The translations under genes were made by a program, and so were the position numbers. The notes under the pieces were generated by a model. The model saw only the letters and a list, made by a program, of their open reading frames with translations, was not told where the DNA came from and searched no databases. A stretch of DNA of 64,000 nucleotides, from assembly GCA_900545705.1 (NCBI GenBank), contig URAK01000004.1:106962-170961 (forward strand). Direction: 5' to 3'. This stretch comes from an uncultured Opitutales bacterium. Its GTDB lineage: Bacteria > Verrucomicrobiota > Verrucomicrobiia > Opitutales > Intestinicryptomonadaceae. Of the stretch, positions 17,823-26,684 are shown piece after piece; the stretch's first letter is position 1, and each line of letters opens with the position of its first letter.

Positions 17823-19343
17823 ATGGAATACGAAGCCGTAATAGGACTCGAAGTACACGTCCAGATTAAGACAAAAAGCAAAATGTTCGCGTCTGTCGGA
17901 TACAGTTTCGGCGAACCTCCGAACACGCTTACCGACCCCGTAGTGTGGGCACTTCCGGGAGTGCTGCCGGTTATAAACCGCGACGCTGTCAAAAAGACCA
18001 TAATGGTGGGATTGATGCTTGGCTGCAAAATCCCCGAGATAACAAAGTGGGACAGAAAAAACTACTTTTATCCCGACAGCCCCAAAAATTACCAGCTCTC
18101 GCAATACGATGAGCCTTTGTGCCTCGGCGGAGGCGTCGAGATAGAGCTTCCTGGCGCAAACGCATCTGAAATGGGCGAGCACAGGGTTGTAAAGCTCACC
18201 CGCATACATTTGGAGGAGGACGTCGGAAAGCTCACACACTATGCGAAAGACTCGCTAGTCGACTACAACAGGGCGGGGACTCCCCTTATGGAAATTGTCT
18301 CCGAGCCTGATTTGCATTCAGGAGACGAAGTTTTTGCCTACTTAAATTCCCTGAAAAACACAATATCGTTTGCCGGAATCTCCGACTGCGATATGGAAAA
18401 GGGGCAGATGAGGTGCGACGTAAATATTTCCGTTCGCCCGAAGGGTTCCGACAAGCTCGGAATGAAAATCGAGATGAAAAATATGAACTCCCCCTCAAAT
18501 GCGCGCGAGTGCGTGGAGTACGAAATAAAGCGCCAAATATCGTGCCTGAAAAAGGGCATACCTCTCGTGCAGGAGACGCGCCGGTGGGACGCCGAATTGA
18601 AGGTCACCCAGCCGATGCGCTCAAAGGAGGACGCGCACGACTACCGCTACTTCCCCGATCCCGACTTGATGCCCGTAAAAATTTCGCGCGAGTATCTCGA
18701 ATCTGTGCGCGCGGAATTGCCCGAGGTTCCCTTTGACCGCCAGCGCAGGTATATGTCGGAATTCGGATTGCCGTATTCGGCGACGTCCGTAATGTGCCAC
18801 GTTCCGGAAATATGCGAATATTTCGAGCGCGCTGTGAAGGCGTACCCGAAGAACCCGAAGGCGATAGCAAACCTCATCGTAAACGATTTGAGGCGCGAGC
18901 TATTGGCCGAGAGACAGGCGCGGCAAAGCGCGTCGGGCGAAGCGGAATTTGGGGAAGCGCACGCGCAAGAAGCCCGCGAGCACGAGCTCGGTCTGTTCGA
19001 CTCGAAAGTGACCCCCGAAAACCTCGCGAAGCTCGCCCAGATAATCGATGGCGGCGAGATATCAAAGCAAATAGGCAAAGAGGTCTTTGCGGAAATGTTT
19101 GCAAGCGGAAAGTCGCCGTCGGACATAGTTTCTGAAAAAGGCTTGAAACAAAACAGCGATAGTTCAGAGCTCGAATCGTTCTGCCTGGACGCGATTTCCA
19201 AAAATTCCAAGGCAGTCGAGCAGTTTAAAGCCGGCAACGACAAGGCGATAAACGCGCTGATAGGCCCCGTTATGAAAGCCTCGAAGGGCAAGGCTAATCC
19301 GGCGATGGTTCTCGAAATAATGAAAAAGCTGATAAATAAATGA
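17823..19343 (+). CDS. gatB: Asp-tRNA(Asn)/Glu-tRNA(Gln) amidotransferase subunit B
   Basis: A 506-residue kinase/transamidase subunit. Seen: the N-terminal YEAVIGLEVHVQIKTKSKMF signature, the RKNYFYPDSPKNYQLSQYDEP block, and the C-terminal YqeY-like helical tail that contacts tRNA (about residues 350-506). An internal insert (about residues 365-400, QSASGEAEFGEAHAQEAREHE) is unusually Glu/Ala-rich. ATG 17823 is chosen over the upstream in-frame start at 17733, which lies inside gatA. It starts 10 bases after gatA and overlaps the next gene by 4 bases. Confidence 0.97.
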   Translation: MEYEAVIGLEVHVQIKTKSKMFASVGYSFGEPPNTLTDPVVWALPGVLPVINRDAVKKTIMVGLMLGCKIPEITKWDRKNYFYPDSPKNYQLSQYDEPLCLGGGVEIELPGANASEMGEHRVVKLTRIHLEEDVGKLTHYAKDSLVDYNRAGTPLMEIVSEPDLHSGDEVFAYLNSLKNTISFAGISDCDMEKGQMRCDVNISVRPKGSDKLGMKIEMKNMNSPSNARECVEYEIKRQISCLKKGIPLVQETRRWDAELKVTQPMRSKEDAHDYRYFPDPDLMPVKISREYLESVRAELPEVPFDRQRRYMSEFGLPYSATSVMCHVPEICEYFERAVKAYPKNPKAIANLIVNDLRRELLAERQARQSASGEAEFGEAHAQEAREHELGLFDSKVTPENLAKLAQIIDGGEISKQIGKEVFAEMFASGKSPSDIVSEKGLKQNSDSSELESFCLDAISKNSKAVEQFKAGNDKAINALIGPVMKASKGKANPAMVLEIMKKLINK

Positions 19344-20596
19344 CCCTGCCGGTGATAGTCCTTCTGGCGCTGATTGCCGTCAAGTTTGCGGCGTCAACGT
19401 GGCTCGATGTGCTAAATATGCGCTGCGTGCGCGCCCATTCCGGCGAGGTTCCCGCGCCGTTTAGAAAATTTACAGATTTGGCGGCGTATAAAAAAGCGGT
19501 CGCATACACTATCGACAAAACAAAATTTTCGATAGTTGAGGACGCTTGCATGGCGGTGTTTCTCGCTGTGGTGCTTGCTCTATGGATACTGCCCTCGATG
19601 TTCGATTTCGGAATGGACGTGTTTGGAGTGTCGATATGGGGGCAGGCGCTGACGCTGATTTTTATGGCGATAGTCCTATCGCTTCCCGAGATGCCGTTTG
19701 AGCTATACTCGCAGTTTGTGATAGAACAGGAGTACGGCTTTAACAAAAGCACTTTCGGATTGTGGATTAGCGACAAAATAAAGGGCGCGATAATAGGAAT
19801 AATTTTGGGGGCACCCATATTGGCGTTGATACTATGGTTTTCGCAGGAGCTGCCGAATACATGGTGGATATGGGGCTTTGTGGCGGTTGCGCTGTTTCAG
19901 GTTTTAATGATAATAGTGTACCCGCGGTTGATACTCCCGATATTTAACAAAGTTCAGGATTTGCCCGAAGGCGAACTAAAAACGAAGCTCATTGAGCTTG
20001 CAGACAAGGGAGGGTTTAAGGCGAGCGCAATACAGGTGATAGACGGCAGCCGCAGAAGCTCGCACTCAAACGCTTTCTTTACGGGCTTTGGGAGGTTTAG
20101 GCGGATTATGCTGTACGACACTCTAATAGAGCAGCTTTCGCCTGCGGAGATAGAGGCTGTGCTTGCTCACGAGATTGGCCACTATAAGAAGGGGCACATA
20201 CTAAAAATGATGGCAATGTCGTTTGCGATGACATTCCTTACTTTCGCAATAATGGGGTGGCTTTCCAAGAGCGAATGGTTTTATCTGGGGTTCGGCTTTT
20301 GCGAGGCTTCCGGATTTGGACCAGTATTGCTCATGTACTCAATGTTTTCGGGGCTTTTCACATTTTGGCTGACGCCGCTTTTAAATGCGTTTTCGCGCAA
20401 GAACGAATACGAGGCCGATAGGTTTGCCGCAAGCTTGTGCGGATCTGGTGAGCCGCTGTGCGCGGCGCTTGAAAAACTCCACAAGGAGAATCTCGGCAAT
20501 CTTACCCCCCACCCGCTGTATAGCGCATTCCACTATTCTCACCCGACGCTTGTTGAGCGAGTAGCGGCAATTTCCGGCGCTTTAAAAAGAAATTGA
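19340..20596 (+). CDS. M48 family metallopeptidase, Ste24/CAAX protease-like
   Basis: A 418-residue integral-membrane zinc protease. Seen: several transmembrane helices in the N-terminal M48 N-domain, the zinc motif HEIGH (His277, Glu278, His281) in LAHEIGHYKKGH, and the third ligand region NEYEADRFAA. Bacterial Ste24-like enzymes probably act in membrane protein quality control rather than prenyl processing. It overlaps the gatB stop by ATGA, so it is translationally coupled to the gat operon. That pairing has no obvious functional logic. Confidence 0.92.
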   Translation: MTLPVIVLLALIAVKFAASTWLDVLNMRCVRAHSGEVPAPFRKFTDLAAYKKAVAYTIDKTKFSIVEDACMAVFLAVVLALWILPSMFDFGMDVFGVSIWGQALTLIFMAIVLSLPEMPFELYSQFVIEQEYGFNKSTFGLWISDKIKGAIIGIILGAPILALILWFSQELPNTWWIWGFVAVALFQVLMIIVYPRLILPIFNKVQDLPEGELKTKLIELADKGGFKASAIQVIDGSRRSSHSNAFFTGFGRFRRIMLYDTLIEQLSPAEIEAVLAHEIGHYKKGHILKMMAMSFAMTFLTFAIMGWLSKSEWFYLGFGFCEASGFGPVLLMYSMFSGLFTFWLTPLLNAFSRKNEYEADRFAASLCGSGEPLCAALEKLHKENLGNLTPHPLYSAFHYSHPTLVERVAAISGALKRN

Positions 20597-20760
20597 TTTT
20601 GTTTTCAAATAGGCTTGACCTTTATTTTTTGCGGCATTTTCTATATTAAAAAGGCGGTAGCCGAGGGGGCTGTCGTTGGTATATTTTTTTAGTGCCTGAG
20701 GGGAGGGGGGATTTCTCTCTTTTTGGGTATGCGCATATTGTACATAAAAAAAGGAAAAAA

Positions 20761-22173
20761 ATGGATAGAAGAAAATTCATAAAGAATGTCGGAACCGCTG
20801 GAGCGGCGGCGTTCGTACTGCCGAGATTCTCGATAGCCTCGACAAAATCTCCCAACAGCAAGCTTAACGTCGCGTTTGTAGGCGTAGGGGGCGTCGGCGG
20901 AATGGCTATAAACGGCATGAAGAGCGAAAACGCGGTCGCTTTCTGCGACGTTGACACCAGAATGAGCGGCTGGCACAAAAAGGAAAACCCGAAATCGAGA
21001 TTTTTCCAAGACTACCGCGAAATGCTCGATAAAATGGGCAAGGATATCGACGCCGTCTGCGTGTCCACTCCCGACCATTCGCACTTTAAAATTACGCTCG
21101 ACGCGATGCAGTGCGGCAAGCACGTATGCGTCCAGAAGCCTCTCGTGCACAATATATGGCAGTGCCGCGAGCTCGAGCGCGCCCGCAAGTACTACAAGGT
21201 TCAGACTCAGATGATGAACCAAGGCCACGCTACCGAAGGCATACGTCTCCTCAAAGAATGGTACGACACCGGAATCGCCGGAGCTGTTAGGGAAGTGCAC
21301 GTAATGTGCGGCGGTCCAAGCTGGTGGAACGGCAATCCGAAATCCACCCCGTATTTCCGCAAGCCGAAGGAAGGTTTCCCGCTCAATAAGGAAAAAGTTC
21401 CCGCGACGCTGAATTGGGATATGTGGCTAAACCAGGGCAAGTATGCCGATTACAACAATATCTACACGCCCCTTAGCTGGCGCGGGTTCTGGGATTACGG
21501 AACCGGCATGCTTGGCGACTGGTTCTGCCATACAGGCGACGCTCCCGTATGGGCGCTCGACCTCAAAGGCGACTGCACTGTCGAGTTGCTCGAATCCGAC
21601 TGCTCATTCGACCAAAAAGTGTTTATACCCAACTCATCGACAGTCAAGTGGACATTCCCGAAGACGGACAAGCGCGAAGCCGTAACGATGTATTGGTACG
21701 ACGGCAACAAGCACCCGCTGACCCGCCCGAAGGACTTGGACGAAGGCAAAAATACAATGACGAGCGGTATGTACATGATAGGCGACAACCATACGCTCGA
21801 ACACGGTGCGCGCCCGAATACGCCGCGCTTTACGAATAGCAAGTTCTTTGCGGAGTTCAAGCGCAGCGGCAAGGCAAAGAACAGGGTAATCCCGAGAGTT
21901 CGCGAAGGCAGCCTGTATTGCGAGTGGATAGACGCCATAAAGGGAGACGGGCCGGAAGCCGGGGCGAGCTTTAAGTATGCCTCGCAGCTTACGGAAGTTG
22001 CGCTTTTGGGCGTTTTGGCCCAGCGTTTCGGAGGCAAGATAGAATGGGATTCCGAAAACATGCGCGCCACGAACCGCCCCGAACTTGCAGAGTACATCAA
22101 GGAGCCTGAACGTAAGGGGTGGGAATCGAAAGAAGTCCCGCAGCCTTCGTTCTGGGAACGCCTTTTTGGTTAA
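20761..22173 (+). CDS. Tat-exported Gfo/Idh/MocA family oxidoreductase
   Basis: A 470-residue protein. Seen: a twin-arginine leader (MDRRKFIKNVGTAGAAAFVLP), a Rossmann nucleotide-binding start LNVAFVGVGGVGGMAINGM, the DxxCVSTPDHSH segment, and the catalytic-site motif EKP-like VQKPLVHNIWQ. The C-terminal beta-sheet domain includes DYGTGMLGDWFCHTGD. Such exported Gfo/Idh enzymes are common in Verrucomicrobiota and Bacteroidota and are thought to oxidise or cleave sugars with tightly held NAD(P). The substrate is unknown. The start is ATG 20761 behind an A/G-rich leader. The upstream in-frame start at 20692 would bury the Tat motif. Confidence 0.93.
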   Translation: MDRRKFIKNVGTAGAAAFVLPRFSIASTKSPNSKLNVAFVGVGGVGGMAINGMKSENAVAFCDVDTRMSGWHKKENPKSRFFQDYREMLDKMGKDIDAVCVSTPDHSHFKITLDAMQCGKHVCVQKPLVHNIWQCRELERARKYYKVQTQMMNQGHATEGIRLLKEWYDTGIAGAVREVHVMCGGPSWWNGNPKSTPYFRKPKEGFPLNKEKVPATLNWDMWLNQGKYADYNNIYTPLSWRGFWDYGTGMLGDWFCHTGDAPVWALDLKGDCTVELLESDCSFDQKVFIPNSSTVKWTFPKTDKREAVTMYWYDGNKHPLTRPKDLDEGKNTMTSGMYMIGDNHTLEHGARPNTPRFTNSKFFAEFKRSGKAKNRVIPRVREGSLYCEWIDAIKGDGPEAGASFKYASQLTEVALLGVLAQRFGGKIEWDSENMRATNRPELAEYIKEPERKGWESKEVPQPSFWERLFG

Positions 22174-22197
22174 AAATAATAAAATGATTTAATATCG

Positions 22198-22232
22198 GCT
22201 TTGCCGCAGTATTGCGGCAAAGCTTTTTTTTT
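22198..22232 (+). terminator. Strong intrinsic terminator after the Gfo/Idh gene
   Basis: Perfect 11-base arms GCTTTGCCGCA and TGCGGCAAAGC with a 4-base loop, followed by nine T, 25 bases after the stop. Confidence 0.93.
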
Positions 22233-22347
22233 GAGGGGATAGGTAAAATAGGAGTGGGGAGAGGATAAAAATAGAAAACTATGGGAAATCCCTAATAGAT
22301 TGTTGGGTTAGGGTGTGTTGAGGGTGAAATTTTAGAAAATTTTTTGA

Positions 22348-22353
22348 TATAAT
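22348..22353 (+). promoter_or_regulatory. Candidate -10 element of tRNA-Thr
   Basis: A perfect TATAAT lies 72 bases before the tRNA. No well-spaced -35 is visible. Confidence 0.4.
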
Positions 22354-22425
22354 GCGAAAGAAGAATAGAAAAAGCTTGCCAAGGCGCGCGAATAAAGATT
22401 TTATCCAAAAAATAATTTTTAAATC

Positions 22426-22501
<76 letters not shown>

Positions 22502-22504
22502 CTT

Positions 22505-22553
22505 TAAAACAAAGGCTTTCCACTCGGAAAGCCTTTATTTATGCGGGGTTGCG
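22505..22553. repeat. Direct repeat copy 1 at the tRNA 3' side
   Basis: This roughly 48-base segment, which includes the tRNA terminator hairpin, recurs at 22875-22925 with a few substitutions and small gaps. The shared core is ACTCGGAAAGCCTTTAT followed by a TGCGG-GTT segment. Confidence 0.75.
22511..22540 (+). terminator. Terminator of the tRNA-Thr transcript
   Basis: Eleven-base arms AAAGGCTTTCC and GGAAAGCCTTT around the loop ACTC, followed by ATTTAT, 9 bases after the tRNA. Confidence 0.8.
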
Positions 22554-22687
22554 GCGCATACCTTTGTAAACTTTCATAAATAAAAATAAATATATTTATT
22601 TATTTTTATTTACAAATTTTGACGATTTTGCAAATTTTGCAACCCGCGACAATAAAGACATTGCGGGCTTTTTGTTTCCGCAAAAAA

Positions 22688-22727
22688 TTAACGCGATTAA
22701 CGCAAGGCGCGTTAAAAAGTGTTAATC
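22688..22727. repeat. Inverted-repeat cluster (TTAACGCG / CGCGTTAA; GATTAAC / GTTAATC)
   Basis: TTAACGCG (22688-22695) is mirrored by CGCGTTAA (22708-22715). GATTAAC (22695-22701) is mirrored by GTTAATC (22721-22727). Related ACCCACC/TTTACC motifs follow at about 22741-22760. Nested symmetric sites beside a tRNA resemble recombinase or excisionase arm sites, but this is inference. Confidence 0.5.
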
Positions 22728-22874
22728 TTGTGTTGAAAATTACCCACCATTTACCAACCTTGCCTATTGTGAATATTATTTCGTAAGGTAATTCGCGCGC
22801 CCATTTGAAATATCGTTTGTTGATGGGTAAAAAAACATTTCACGAGTAAATTTGACACAAAAAACTTTCCCGAA

Positions 22875-22925
22875 TAAAACAAAAAGCTTCCCACTCGGAA
22901 AGCCTTTATCTGTGCGGAGTTTTGC
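22875..22925. repeat. Direct repeat copy 2, decayed
   Basis: Diverged copy of 22505-22553. The hairpin arms no longer pair well (GCTTCCC against GGAAAGC), which suggests decay after duplication. Confidence 0.7.
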
Positions 22926-22987
22926 GTTGTTCTTAGAAATTTAAAAGATACTTGAGATTGAACTAAAAAGGGCGGCAAGCGGCTCTA

Positions 22988-23326
22988 TTGTACAAACAAA
23001 AGAGGCGAAAGTTCCTCCAAGACTCAGCTCCCACCAATCGGGAGCAGTATGGAACCGAACTCTCGCCTTTAATTCAAAAATCGGAAAAAATTTCTGAAAG
23101 TCAAGGGGAAATTTTAGAAAATTTTGGAAAAAATGAAGCGCAGGATTCCTCAGATGTGCGCGAGTACAAAAATCCCGATTACCGCGAAGCCGTACCCACG
23201 GAAGAAACAAGCTCGCCTTCCGAATCCGCTGCGCCTTCTACGCCTGAAACCATTGACGCCGACTACGAAACTCTTAAAGCTAAGGCGGAACGAAAACGGC
23301 TATTGTACCCCACATTATTTGAGTAA
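22988..23326 (+). CDS. Hypothetical acidic protein or fragment in the tRNA-adjacent scar
   Basis: A 112-codon frame starting at TTG 22988, open from 22967. I do not recognise it. The first 20 residues are basic (KQKRRKF) and the middle is Glu/Ser/Pro-rich and probably disordered (EAVPTEETSSPSESAAPSTPE). It ends with KAKAERKRLLYPTLFE. There is no Shine-Dalgarno and no ATG, and a 19-base perfect hairpin (GCTCCC/GGGAGC, 23026-23044) lies inside. It may be the remnant of a mobile-element gene or may be non-coding. Confidence 0.3.
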   Translation: MYKQKRRKFLQDSAPTNREQYGTELSPLIQKSEKISESQGEILENFGKNEAQDSSDVREYKNPDYREAVPTEETSSPSESAAPSTPETIDADYETLKAKAERKRLLYPTLFE

Positions 23327-23363
23327 ACATCAAAGCTAGTAGAATATAACGAAAGTTGCCGCT

Positions 23364-23513
23364 TTAAATAAGAGCTATCAATCTGTAATTTTCAAAGTTT
23401 TTTAAGTCGTAAGCCAGGCGTTGGGTTAGCTTTTTTTTGCGGTGGGAGCTTTCCGTAATGCCGTTATTTTTCGCAACTCTCTACATTCTAATGCCCTTTG
23501 AAAAAGCGAGCCA
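23364..23513 (-). pseudogene. ISL3-family transposase, decayed C-terminal remnant
   Basis: The minus-strand frame ending with TAA at 23364-23366 reads NNGITESSHRKKKLTQR then LAYDLKNFENYRL. This matches the known ISL3 transposase end (SNGITEGxHRKMKLIQRRAYGFRNFENYRLRV). Upstream in frame, IRM is followed by TAG (plus 23481-23483) where the family has Trp (ARMWRF), and another stop lies a few codons earlier. No full-length transposase frame or intact terminal repeats are visible, so the element is dead. Confidence 0.8.
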
Positions 23514-23797
23514 AGTGTTCCATCAGCACTCTTTAATCTATCTCTCCTTTTTTCTCAAACGATGGTTAGCACTTCTGTTCTGCCGCCTGTCATATAGTGC
23601 GCAATTATTAACTGATAGGGCAGGGACATTAGATAGCTCCGCTTTTGTTTGCGAATAGATTTTTGAGAAGTTCTATGATGAAAATATCTGTACGCTTTGT
23701 AGTGCGGACTTATGTATTTATATGGCAAAATAGAATTGCGCAATATGCGGATTACAAGGCGAGATTTTTTATGGAAAATTTTTAAACAATAAAAAAC

Positions 23798-24913
23798 TTA
23801 ATATTCAAGAGGGAGCGCGTCCAAATCGGCAGCGCTCATAATGGGAGATTTCATGAGGCTATCGCTTCCGGAATTTGGCTGCTTTTTATAATAGGCTTTG
23901 CCAATTTGCCGCTTTATCATCTTGTACAGGCGGGTATAATATAAACTTTCGTCTGCGCCCGAAAGCATTTCATGGTCGCCAATTAAGCAAAACTTAGGAT
24001 CGTATTGGCATGCAAAAACAAATCTGGCCGGGGCGTCTTGTATAAATATGCTACCGCGCACGAGCCCTATGAAAGCCGTCTGGCTGCCGATATCCTGCAA
24101 AGTGCAGGCAATATCTATCTCTGGCTTGTAAAAGGCGGTTGCGTCGTACTGTTTGCGGGTTGCGTCGAATGCGTTTTCCGGGATTGGCAGAGATGGGGTT
24201 GCGCGCACATTTATTTTCAAATCTTCAGACAATTTAACGGCAATCGCCCCTGCCAAGGACTCGGGAAAGCCGTAGAATGGAAAGAGATAGATATCAGCCA
24301 TGCCTTCAGGGGCGCGCTGCGTGGAGCTTAGATTTTCATTAAGATTTATTCTTGGGCCTCCTACTATTGCGCTGTTGATTTTTGGCATTATATAAATGCG
24401 AACTAATATCAGCACAGCTCCAAGAATAATAAATGCAAACGCGTATCTAAGGATTTGCTTTGCAAACCCCAAAAGCGACAGCAATATAAATTTTGAAGCG
24501 TTTGGTTTCTGCGGGATATTTCCTGACTTGCTTAGGAAAACTTTAAAAGATGCCAATTCCCAGAGCGCGTATTCTATTTCCAATTGGGCGTCTATTCTAA
24601 AATCTAAGGATACTCTTAGCTCGCAATAAAGCGTATTATTTTCCTCCCTAATTACCGCTTCTCTTTCTACTTTCGCCGGATTGAAAGATATGATATTGCC
24701 GAGTTTTGAACCGGCCCTAAATACATATTCCGTATCGCCCTTGTAGGCAATCTTGTATCCTTGCCTTTCAAAGAAATAAATGGCTTCTTCTTTCCAGCTG
24801 TATTTGACCTCTCTGAGAGGCATGTTAAAATAATGTGATACTACAGAATTAGAAGTCATTTTTTTATTTGGCGAAAATATATTTTTCGCGGGCTCGTTGG
24901 AAGGAGTCAACAT
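23798..24913 (-). CDS. Hypothetical single-pass membrane protein
   Basis: A 371-residue protein that I cannot place in a family. Seen: an N-terminal soluble domain with KEEAIYFFERQGYKIAYKGDTEYVFRAG, one strong transmembrane helix (about residues 155-182, AFAFIILGAVLILVRIYI), then a soluble domain containing DIYLFPFYGFPESLAGAIAVKLSEDL and several extended strands. There is no signal peptide. ATG 24913 is preferred over the TTG just before it. It is flanked by the mobile scar on one side and the phoU terminator on the other, so it is probably monocistronic. Confidence 0.65.
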   Translation of the reverse strand: MLTPSNEPAKNIFSPNKKMTSNSVVSHYFNMPLREVKYSWKEEAIYFFERQGYKIAYKGDTEYVFRAGSKLGNIISFNPAKVEREAVIREENNTLYCELRVSLDFRIDAQLEIEYALWELASFKVFLSKSGNIPQKPNASKFILLSLLGFAKQILRYAFAFIILGAVLILVRIYIMPKINSAIVGGPRINLNENLSSTQRAPEGMADIYLFPFYGFPESLAGAIAVKLSEDLKINVRATPSLPIPENAFDATRKQYDATAFYKPEIDIACTLQDIGSQTAFIGLVRGSIFIQDAPARFVFACQYDPKFCLIGDHEMLSGADESLYYTRLYKMIKRQIGKAYYKKQPNSGSDSLMKSPIMSAADLDALPLEY

Positions 24914-25056
24914 CAAATATTATTGTGGCTTTTTAAGGACTTCCTTTAATTCTCCGGCTTTCCACTATGTATTTTGCGCTCAAATTTTTTTTGGGGGAAA
25001 AAATGCAAATTCTTCAAAATTTGCCGCATGAAATATAGCTTTCCGCCCCCTGAAAG

Positions 25057-25084
25057 ATAAAAAAACGCCCCGGGAAGGGGCGTT
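25057..25084 (-). terminator. Intrinsic terminator of the pst-phoU operon
   Basis: On the minus strand AACGCCCC pairs with GGGGCGTT around a 5-base loop and is followed by seven T, about 40 bases past the phoU stop. Confidence 0.92.
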
Positions 25085-25125
25085 ATATCGGAGGATTTTT
25101 TCGTAGTATTTTGCAAGATGGCGCA

Positions 25126-25866
25126 TTATTCTTCAGGCACGCCCATTTCCCCAAGCTCCTCCAATTTATCTATATTTTGCGTCTCAAAATATCTGCGTAT
25201 ATTTTGGCTGTCTTTCATATTGTGCCGGACGATAATGCTGTATTTCATATAGATGACGTCTTCGGCGATATTTGTGCACAGATCTGCTATCCGCTCAAAG
25301 GCTTTTGAGATTAGCAGATAATTTATCTCGGTCATGGCTGAGGTTATGTCTTCGCTTATCGCCTTGCCTACGTTTAGATAGCAATCCCGATTTTCGTCGT
25401 CTATTATCTTGTCGTCTTCGCACACCTGCAACGCGAGAAATTCGTCCTCCCGTATGAAGGCGTCGAGGCTATCTTTTAGCATCTTTATTGTCTGCCGCGA
25501 TACCTTGTCGAGATTGAACGGTATTTGCCCTATCGGGCGTTCCTTTATAAAGCGTATGCGTTTTACTATGTTGCAGGCCATGTCGCCTATATGTTCGAGC
25601 TCGTTGTTTATTTTTAAAACTGTGACTACAAATCTAAGGTCGCTTGCAACAGGCTGGTGCAGGGCGAGAATTTTTAGGCACTCCTCCTCTGTATCAACCT
25701 CCATTTTGTCTATTCGCGCATCTTCTCCCACGACCTTGTTCGCGCCGTCTTCCGACAGCTCCCCTATCGCGTTAACGCTTCTTGCTACGTTTTCTTCGAC
25801 GGCGACCGCCACGCGCAAAATGCGCGATTTCAAGTTTTCCAGATCTTTTCTCAAATGCAGGTTCAT
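25126..25866 (-). CDS. phoU: Phosphate signalling complex protein PhoU
   Basis: A 246-residue all-helical protein made of two three-helix PhoU repeats. It links PstSCAB transport state to PhoR and lowers Pho signalling when phosphate is plentiful. Seen: LRKDLENLKSRILRVAVAVEENVARSV at the start, the metal-site motif EDARIDKMEVDTEEECLKILALHQPVA in repeat 1, and the LISKAFERIADLCTNIAEDVIYM block in repeat 2. ATG 25866 follows the pstB stop by one base. A longer frame begins with TTG inside pstB. Confidence 0.95.
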   Translation of the reverse strand: MNLHLRKDLENLKSRILRVAVAVEENVARSVNAIGELSEDGANKVVGEDARIDKMEVDTEEECLKILALHQPVASDLRFVVTVLKINNELEHIGDMACNIVKRIRFIKERPIGQIPFNLDKVSRQTIKMLKDSLDAFIREDEFLALQVCEDDKIIDDENRDCYLNVGKAISEDITSAMTEINYLLISKAFERIADLCTNIAEDVIYMKYSIIVRHNMKDSQNIRRYFETQNIDKLEELGEMGVPEE

Positions 25867-25867
25867 A

Positions 25868-26683
25868 TTAGCCAAATCTCCCGGTTATGTAGTCGTTTGT
25901 AGATTTTTGTTTGGGGTGTGTAAATATGTCTTTCGTAGCCCCAAATTCTATAAGATTGCCCTCGTAGAAGAATGCGGTGTAGTCGGACACTCGCGATGCT
26001 TGCTGCATATTGTGGGTGACTATCGCTATCGTGTATTCGCCCGAAAGTTCTCCTATCAAGTCTTCTATCCTCGATGTAGATTTCGGGTCGAGCGCGCTGC
26101 ACGGCTCGTCCATAAGCAGAACTTCCGGTTTTATTGCAAGGGCTCTTGCAATGCATAGGCGCTGCTGCTGCCCGCCTGACATTCCCATGGCGTTCTGCTG
26201 GAGCCGGTCTTTCACTTCGTCCCACAGTGCCGCCTTTCTTAAAGACGATTCCACAATTTCGTCCAGTTCGTTTTTGGGGCATCTTCCCTTTACCCTCACT
26301 CCATAGGCGACATTGTCGTATATGCTTTTCGGAAATGGATTGGGGCGCTGAAACACCATGCCTACCCTGCGCCTAAGCTCCACTATATCGAGGTTCTTCC
26401 TGTATATGTCTATGCCGTCGAGCGCGAGCAGCCCCTCTGTGCGGCACCCGTCCACAAGGTCGTTCATTCTGTTTAAACAGCGCAAGAAAGTGCTCTTGCC
26501 GCAGCCGCTCGGTCCGATTATCGCAGTCACTTTTTTGCGCGCAAAGCCCATGCTTACGCTTTTTACGGCGTGAAAATTCCCGTAGTAAACCGAGAAATCT
26601 TTTGCCACAACTATGTCTTCCTCCACAGTATTGGATTTCTTCGCTTCGGAGATTGCCGTCTCAGGATATGCTAGAGTTGTCAT
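25868..26683 (-). CDS. pstB: Phosphate ABC transporter ATP-binding protein PstB
   Basis: A 271-residue ABC ATPase. Seen: Walker A GPSGCGKSTFLRCLNRMND, the Q-loop region MVFQRPNPFPKSIYDNVAYG characteristic of PstB, signature MSGGQQQRLCIARALA, Walker B VLLMDEPCSALDP, and H-loop VTHNMQQASRVSD. It has a roughly 25-residue N-terminal extension. It lies one base after pstA and one base before phoU. Confidence 0.97.
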   Translation of the reverse strand: MTTLAYPETAISEAKKSNTVEEDIVVAKDFSVYYGNFHAVKSVSMGFARKKVTAIIGPSGCGKSTFLRCLNRMNDLVDGCRTEGLLALDGIDIYRKNLDIVELRRRVGMVFQRPNPFPKSIYDNVAYGVRVKGRCPKNELDEIVESSLRKAALWDEVKDRLQQNAMGMSGGQQQRLCIARALAIKPEVLLMDEPCSALDPKSTSRIEDLIGELSGEYTIAIVTHNMQQASRVSDYTAFFYEGNLIEFGATKDIFTHPKQKSTNDYITGRFG

Positions 26684-26684
26684 A

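Noticed and set aside
23437..23743. Two short ORFs on opposite strands near the ISL3 remnant
   Set aside because: They are frame fragments of or around the decayed transposase, not independent genes.
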